Origin: an uncultured Gemmiger sp.
Lineage (GTDB): Bacteria; Bacillota; Clostridia; Oscillospirales; Ruminococcaceae
DNA length: 64,000 nucleotides
NCBI GenBank assembly: GCA_944382835.1
Contig: CALWNP010000009.1
Location: forward strand, 1-64,000
Direction: 5' to 3'
Positions within the stretch are counted from its first letter, which is position 1. Every line of letters begins with the position of its first letter. The notes beneath the pieces were generated by a model that saw only the letters and a program-made list of their open reading frames with translations, ran no database searches and had not been told where the DNA came from. Below are positions 59,634-64,000 of this stretch, piece after piece. The position numbers were made by a program, and so were the translations under genes.

Positions 59634-61007
59634 ATGGTCCATCGTCCCCGGCTGCGCACCCTCTTTGTGCGCTATCTGCTCACCACCGGCCTGTGCTGTC
59701 TTGCGGTTGTGATGCTGTGGTGGCTGGTCCTGCTCTGGCTGCTGCAAGGCCTCCTGCTGCCCGCCTCCACCGCCGCCGACGCCTGCGCCGCGGCGGTGCC
59801 CCGGCTGGAAACCGAGACCGCCGCCACCTTCTCCCCAGATCTGCTGGACCCTCTGTGCCGGTATGTCCTGTTTGCAGAGCCCGGTTCCGACACCGTGCTG
59901 GCCACCAACATGGACCGCTGGCATCTCAAGATCGCCCGCAACGCCTGGCACGGCGGCAGCGGCAACCTGGGCTATGCCCAGTACCATCTCCGGGTGGATC
60001 TGGCGGACGGCAGCGTCTGCCTGCTCCAGTACGACTATGCGGTGCCCTACGCCAACCCGGCGCTGCGGCGTCTGCTGCCCGACTTTCAAAGCTGCTACCT
60101 GGTGCTGCTGGCCCTTTTGCTGGGGGCGGTGGTGCTGCTCAACGCCCGGGTGGCCGGACGGCGGGTGGAGGCCGACATCGGTGCCCTGAAAACCGCCTGC
60201 CGGCGGATTGCCGCCGGGGAGCTGGACGGCCCCGATCTGGGGCGGGGCAACATCCGGGAGCTGGATGACGCCCTGGCCGCCATGCAGCAGCTGCGCCGGG
60301 CACTGGCCGACAGCCTGCAGGCCCAGTGGAGCGCCGAGGCCCAGCGCACCGACCAGATCCGCGCCCTGGCCCACGATCTGAAAACCCCGTTGACGGTGAT
60401 TGCGGGCAACGCCGAGCTGCTGGCCGAGGACGACCTCTCCCCCGCCCAGGCCCAGTGTGCCCGGGACATCCTGCGGGGGGCCGACCACGCCCGGCGCTAT
60501 CTGGCCGAGCTGCGGGCCATCACGGCGGGCAGCCCGGTGGGGGCCCGCACCGCCATCCGGGTGGACGAGTTTCTGGACGCCCGCGCCCGCACCGGGCGCG
60601 CCCTCTGTGCGCCGGGCCGGGTGAACTTTGTGCTGCAAAACGCCCTGCCCGCCGACCGGACGGTGGAGGCCAGCCTGCCCCGGCTGGCCCGGGCGGTGGA
60701 CAACCTGCTGGACAACGCCGCCCGCCACACCCCCGCCGGGGGCACCGTGACCCTGGGCTGCACCGAGGCCGCCGGGTTCCTCCGGTTCACGGTGGAGGAC
60801 ACCGGCCCCGGCTTTTCCCCCGAGGCGCTGGAGAAGGCGGGCCGTCTCTTTTACACCGGCGACTCCGCCCGCCCCGCCGACGGCCACCAGGGGCTGGGGC
60901 TCTGCTTTGCCCGGACGGTGGCGGAGGAGCAGGGCGGCCGGCTGTGCATCGGCAACCGGAAGGACCGCTTCGGCGCCCGGGTCACCCTGGAGCTGCCCGT
61001 CCCCTGA
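59634..61007 (+). CDS. Membrane sensor histidine kinase, VanS-like
   Basis: The 457-residue kinase has helices at about 14-42 and 152-172 around a 110-residue extracellular sensor domain. It then has a HAMP-like linker, the H box RALAHDLKTPLTVIAGNAELL (phosphorylated His247), the N box AVDNLLDNAARHTPAGG (Asn357, Asn361), and the G boxes EDTGPGFS and GHQGLGLCFA. AAAGGAG precedes the ATG. Partner of the upstream regulator. The signal is unknown; resemblance to VanS suggests envelope stress (inference). Confidence 0.92.
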   Translation: MVHRPRLRTLFVRYLLTTGLCCLAVVMLWWLVLLWLLQGLLLPASTAADACAAAVPRLETETAATFSPDLLDPLCRYVLFAEPGSDTVLATNMDRWHLKIARNAWHGGSGNLGYAQYHLRVDLADGSVCLLQYDYAVPYANPALRRLLPDFQSCYLVLLALLLGAVVLLNARVAGRRVEADIGALKTACRRIAAGELDGPDLGRGNIRELDDALAAMQQLRRALADSLQAQWSAEAQRTDQIRALAHDLKTPLTVIAGNAELLAEDDLSPAQAQCARDILRGADHARRYLAELRAITAGSPVGARTAIRVDEFLDARARTGRALCAPGRVNFVLQNALPADRTVEASLPRLARAVDNLLDNAARHTPAGGTVTLGCTEAAGFLRFTVEDTGPGFSPEALEKAGRLFYTGDSARPADGHQGLGLCFARTVAEEQGGRLCIGNRKDRFGARVTLELPVP

Positions 61008-61023
61008 CCCATCCGCAAAAGAC

Positions 61024-61072
61024 ATCCGCCCGCCGCCTTCCTTCTGTGGGAAAGCGGCGGGCGGATTTTTTT
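61024..61072 (+). terminator. Terminator of the traX/two-component unit
   Basis: ATCCGCCCGCCGC pairs with GCGGCGGGCGGAT around a partly paired 17-base loop, followed by TTTTTTT. Confidence 0.85.
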
Positions 61073-61088
61073 CTGATGCGGTGCGGGG

Positions 61089-61574
61089 TCAGCCCCGGGT
61101 GCGTTCCCAGTATTCCCCCATGCTGGCGCCGGGCACCCCGGTGACCTCGTCGGTCAGGTAGTCTTGCAGTCCGGCCTCGGCGGGCTGCCAGGCCCGGGCC
61201 TGGTCCTCGGTGGCAAACTCCACCTCGGCGTAGAAGAAGGCCCCCGGCTGGCCGTGGTCCACCTCGTTCACCTCCAGCGTCAGGCCCCCCGGCAGCGGGT
61301 AGCCCCGGCGCTCCTTGCGGATCAGCGGCTTACCGATCAGGTGTTCCAGCTTGCCGAAGAGTTCGGCGTCGATCTCGGTCTCGATCTCCTCCCGGCTGAG
61401 GGTGCCCGCCCCCTTGAAGCAGAGCACCAGGGCGGTCGGTCCGCCCTCCAGCGCCTCCCGCCGGATCCGCACCGTGGGCCGCACCGAGATGTACCCCTGG
61501 TCCATCTGGTACACCTGGGACGGGGTACGGCCCTCCGGCCAGCCCGTCACCATCCACTTGCGCTCAATTTCCAT
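61089..61574 (-). CDS. CYTH domain protein
   Basis: CYTH enzymes hydrolyse triphosphates such as inorganic triphosphate or thiamine triphosphate, or act as adenylate cyclases. The 161-residue protein starts with the ExExK signature MEIERKW, and continues with YISVRPTVRIRRE, VLCFKGAGTLSREEIETEI, LEVNEVD and FFYAEVEFATEDQA, the acidic and basic residues of the tunnel. AAAGGGG is ten bases before the ATG at 61574. The family is clear, the substrate is not. It is divergent from the next gene. Confidence 0.88.
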   Translation of the reverse strand: MEIERKWMVTGWPEGRTPSQVYQMDQGYISVRPTVRIRREALEGGPTALVLCFKGAGTLSREEIETEIDAELFGKLEHLIGKPLIRKERRGYPLPGGLTLEVNEVDHGQPGAFFYAEVEFATEDQARAWQPAEAGLQDYLTDEVTGVPGASMGEYWERTRG

Positions 61575-61604
61575 CCTGTACACGCCCCTTTCCTGTGTAA
61601 AAAC

Positions 61605-61634
61605 AGTATATCACGCTTGCGCATTGTCCTGCAA
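61605..61634 (-). promoter_or_regulatory. Promoter of the CYTH gene
   Basis: TTGCAG (61634-61629) and TATACT (61610-61605) on the minus strand have an 18-base spacer. It overlaps the divergent promoter at 61617-61645. Confidence 0.65.
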
Positions 61635-61645
61635 TCGCGTATACT
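61617..61645 (+). promoter_or_regulatory. Promoter of the large membrane protein gene
   Basis: TTGCGC (61617-61622) and TATACT (61640-61645) have a 17-base spacer, 35 bases before the ATG. The two divergent promoters overlap, so they may compete. Confidence 0.75.
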
Positions 61646-61680
61646 TTTGATAAAGCCCGTGTGTGAAATGGAGTATCAAT

Positions 61681-64000
61681 ATGCAACATCTCAAAGCACT
61701 TTTTTCCCCACGCAACCTGCGGCGGAACTGGTTGGTTGCAGCCCTGCTGCTGGTGGAAGCAGTCTTTCTGCTGGTGCGCTTTGCGGGGGACTATCGCAGC
61801 GGCCAGGCGGTGGATGTGACCCCCGACCTGATCATCCCCTACATCGAGCAGTGCACCAACGACGGGCGGGGGGCCCGGATCGAGAATTACACCGGCGTCT
61901 TTGCCACCACCCGCTGGATTGACATTGCGCCCGGCAGCTACCAGGTGTCCATCACCTATGTCACCAATGGCAACGACGGTTCGGCCACCTTTGTCAACGA
62001 GATCATGCCCACCGCCCAATATGACCCCATCACCCTGCCGGCGGCCCGGACCCGGACCGTCTTCAGCCTCTGGATGCCCCACGGCTGCGAGACCGCCCAG
62101 CTGCAGTTTTCCGCCGACTGCGGGGAGGGCCGGGTCATGTATATCACCGGCGTCCAGCTGACCCCCACCCACGGGTATGCCTATGTGCGGTTTTTGTCGG
62201 CCCTGGTCTTTTTTGTGCTGGCCGACTATCTGCTGCTGCTCTGGAAGCGGCGGCTGCCCTTCCCCATCCGGGGGGTGCGCAGCCGGTACACCGCCCTGGC
62301 CCTGGCCGGCATTGTGCTCTTTGCCTGTCTGCCCCTGGGGCTGGGCTATCTGCCCTACGGCCATGACCTGTCCATCCACCTGACCCGCATCGAGGGGCTG
62401 AAAAACGGCCTGCTGGCCGGGCAGTTCCCGGTGCGGCTGGACCCGGCCATCGTCAACGACAAGGGCTATCCCTTCAGCCTGATGTATTCCGACCTGCTGC
62501 TCTACCCGGCGGCGGTGCTGCGGATTCTGGGCTTCAGTCTCGAGACCGTCTACCGGCTCTACCTGCTGGTCATCACGGCGGCCACCGCCCTGATCACCCA
62601 CTATGTGCTGGGCCGGATGCTGGGCAGCGCCCGGGTGGCGCTGGTGGGCACCGCCCTCTATGTCCTCTCCTTCTATCGGCTGACCAACGTCTTTGTCCGG
62701 GCCGCCGTGGGAGAGTACTCGGCCATGGTCTTTCTGCCGTTGGTTCTCTACGGCCTGTGGCGGATCTACACCCAGGAGCGGAAAACCGACCGCCGCTCCG
62801 CCCCCTGGTGCTGGCTGTCCCTGGCCATCGGCTTCACCGGGCTGCTGCAGACCCATCTGCTGACCACCGAGATGGCCGCCCTCTTTGTGGCGATCTTCTG
62901 CCTGGTGCGGTTCCGGCAGACCTTTACCCGGCCGGTGCTGCCCGCCCTGTGCAAGGCGGTGGGGGCCGCCCTGGTCTGGAACCTCTGGTTCCTGGTGCCG
63001 CTGCTGCAGTACATGGCCCTGGGGGTCTGCAACATCAGCGGCAAATACGACGCCTCGGCGCTGCAGGACAGCGCCGCCTTCCCCGCCCAGATCTTCATGA
63101 TGTTCGGCGGCACCGGCGTCTCGGATTCCCTGGCCCTGGGGATGATGGACGAGATGCCGCTGTCGGTGGGCACCGTGCTGGCCTTTGGGGCCGGGCTCTT
63201 CCTGCTGGTGCTGCTGGACCCCGCCCTCAAGCGGGCCGATCACCGGGCGCTGCGCATCGGCGGCTACTGTTTCGCCTTTGCGGCCCTCTCCCTCTGGATG
63301 GCCAGCACCCTCTTCCCCTGGTATGAACTGGCCCTGACCCGGAGCGTCTTTTCCCGCATTCTGGGCAAGCTGCAGTTTGCCTGGCGGTTCCTCGGGGTTG
63401 GCACCCTGCTGCTGGTGGGCTGCAGCTGCTGCGCCCTGGTGGTGCTGGGCCGGGCCCGGCGGGTGCGGATGGTCACCCTCTCCATCGCCGCCCTGCTCTT
63501 CTTCACCGCCCTGCCCGCGGGGCAGATCCTCTATGAGGTCTGCCGCAACAGCGAGGTGGTCAGCTACCAGAGCCTGGCCGCCATCGACAACCTGCCCGAC
63601 CAGGTGGGCGGCGGCGAATACCTGCCCACCGCCGCGGTGGAGGAGACCACCGACCTGTGGGGACACCTGGCCCCCAGCTTCTCGGAAGGGGTGGAGTGCG
63701 CCGACTACGCCAAGGACGGCCTGACCGTGACCTTCTCCGCCCACAACACCACCGACCAGCCCGGCACCGTGGTGCTGCCCCTCTTCGCCTACCCCGGCTA
63801 CCAACTGACCGCCACAGACGGCGCGGTGCTGGGCCAGCAGGAGGGCTACCTCACCGTGACCCTGCCCGCCGGCTGGAACGGCAGCGCCCAAATCCGCTTT
63901 ACCGGGCTGTGGTACTGGCGGATTTCCGACGCCATCAGCCTGGTGGGGATTCTGCTGACCCTGGGCGGCTACCGCAGAGCCCGCCGTCTCACCCGCAACA
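61681..64000 (+). CDS. Large multi-pass membrane protein, PTPS-related/YfhO-like GT-C candidate, C-terminus cut
   Basis: An open frame of 773 codons runs off the window end. It begins MQHLKALFSPRNLRRNWLVA behind a GGAG site, has an N-terminal helix (about 15-33) and a beta-rich outside domain (about 40-160). About a dozen helices follow, including LGYLPYGHDLSIHLTRIEGL, with the H-D and H residues typical of the PTPS-related membrane family, and VRAAVGEYSAMVFLPLVLYG. A C-terminal beta-rich outside domain and a last helix (SLVGILLTLGGY) follow, so it is nearly complete. Likely a lipid-linked sugar transferase or polysaccharide factor; unproven. Confidence 0.75.
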   Translation, partial: MQHLKALFSPRNLRRNWLVAALLLVEAVFLLVRFAGDYRSGQAVDVTPDLIIPYIEQCTNDGRGARIENYTGVFATTRWIDIAPGSYQVSITYVTNGNDGSATFVNEIMPTAQYDPITLPAARTRTVFSLWMPHGCETAQLQFSADCGEGRVMYITGVQLTPTHGYAYVRFLSALVFFVLADYLLLLWKRRLPFPIRGVRSRYTALALAGIVLFACLPLGLGYLPYGHDLSIHLTRIEGLKNGLLAGQFPVRLDPAIVNDKGYPFSLMYSDLLLYPAAVLRILGFSLETVYRLYLLVITAATALITHYVLGRMLGSARVALVGTALYVLSFYRLTNVFVRAAVGEYSAMVFLPLVLYGLWRIYTQERKTDRRSAPWCWLSLAIGFTGLLQTHLLTTEMAALFVAIFCLVRFRQTFTRPVLPALCKAVGAALVWNLWFLVPLLQYMALGVCNISGKYDASALQDSAAFPAQIFMMFGGTGVSDSLALGMMDEMPLSVGTVLAFGAGLFLLVLLDPALKRADHRALRIGGYCFAFAALSLWMASTLFPWYELALTRSVFSRILGKLQFAWRFLGVGTLLLVGCSCCALVVLGRARRVRMVTLSIAALLFFTALPAGQILYEVCRNSEVVSYQSLAAIDNLPDQVGGGEYLPTAAVEETTDLWGHLAPSFSEGVECADYAKDGLTVTFSAHNTTDQPGTVVLPLFAYPGYQLTATDGAVLGQQEGYLTVTLPAGWNGSAQIRFTGLWYWRISDAISLVGILLTLGGYRRARRLTRN

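Overview
The window reads as a chromosomal segment of a GC-rich, obligately anaerobic Clostridia bacterium, most like the Faecalibacterium / Gemmiger / Subdoligranulum part of the Oscillospiraceae. This is an inference from: an oxygen-sensitive glycyl-radical ribonucleotide reductase with no aerobic form; Firmicutes gene orders (infC-rpmI-rplT, rnc-smc-ftsY, yhbY-nadD-yqeK-LCP-rsfS-leuS); Gram-positive wall genes (LCP protein, class D-like sortase with a substrate); strong AGGAGG-type ribosome binding sites; and sigma-A promoters of the TTGNNN-N17-TATNNT kind.

Layout. 1-6.4 kb: a histidine operon on the minus strand (hisZG fusion, hisD, hisC, hisH, hisA, hisF, then hisI cut by the window edge) with a clear promoter; hisB is not among these genes. 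6.5-10.3 kb: a small membrane-anchored protein and divergent nrdG / nrdD with NrdR-box-like sites. 10.3-11.5 kb: an AT-rich foreign-looking patch (VanZ-like protein, truncated small membrane ORF). 11.5-16.7 kb: a heavy-metal exporter, a truncated transposase and a 1264-residue protein that is a catalytically dead relative of P1B-type ATPases behind a 700-residue disordered tail. 16.7-19.1 kb: rlmB and class II aldolase fba flank an intergenic region with clustered DnaA-box-like 9-mers. 19.1-25.4 kb: a sortase cassette and three glycosylation genes. 25.4-45.4 kb: a long minus-strand housekeeping block (leuS back to infC) for translation, ribosome maturation, SRP targeting, chromosome condensation, phospholipid synthesis, tRNA modification and DNA topology.

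At about 45.5 kb transcription turns over. ddl-murI-DUF1934-argS run rightward. Between argS and a phosphoesterase gene lies 1.5 kb with no credible protein gene but with its own strong promoter, many perfect hairpins and a strong intrinsic terminator. I interpret it as an independently transcribed, very large structured non-coding RNA; it is the most unusual object here. Then come an aspartate-racemase-like gene, metG, an EamA exporter, tatD and a small unknown protein, a hairpin-rich intergenic repeat, traX, a two-component system, a CYTH protein and a large membrane protein cut by the window end.

Most genes are ordinary core genes. The points of interest are the giant RNA candidate (50.13-51.66 kb), the pseudo-P-type ATPase (12.9-16.7 kb), the HisZ-HisG fusion, the DnaA-box cluster, and the hairpin array at 57.6-57.95 kb. 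No tRNA, rRNA, CRISPR array or intact insertion sequence was seen. Gene starts were chosen by eye from ribosome binding sites, and all functional calls rest on family motifs recognised by reading, not on database searches.
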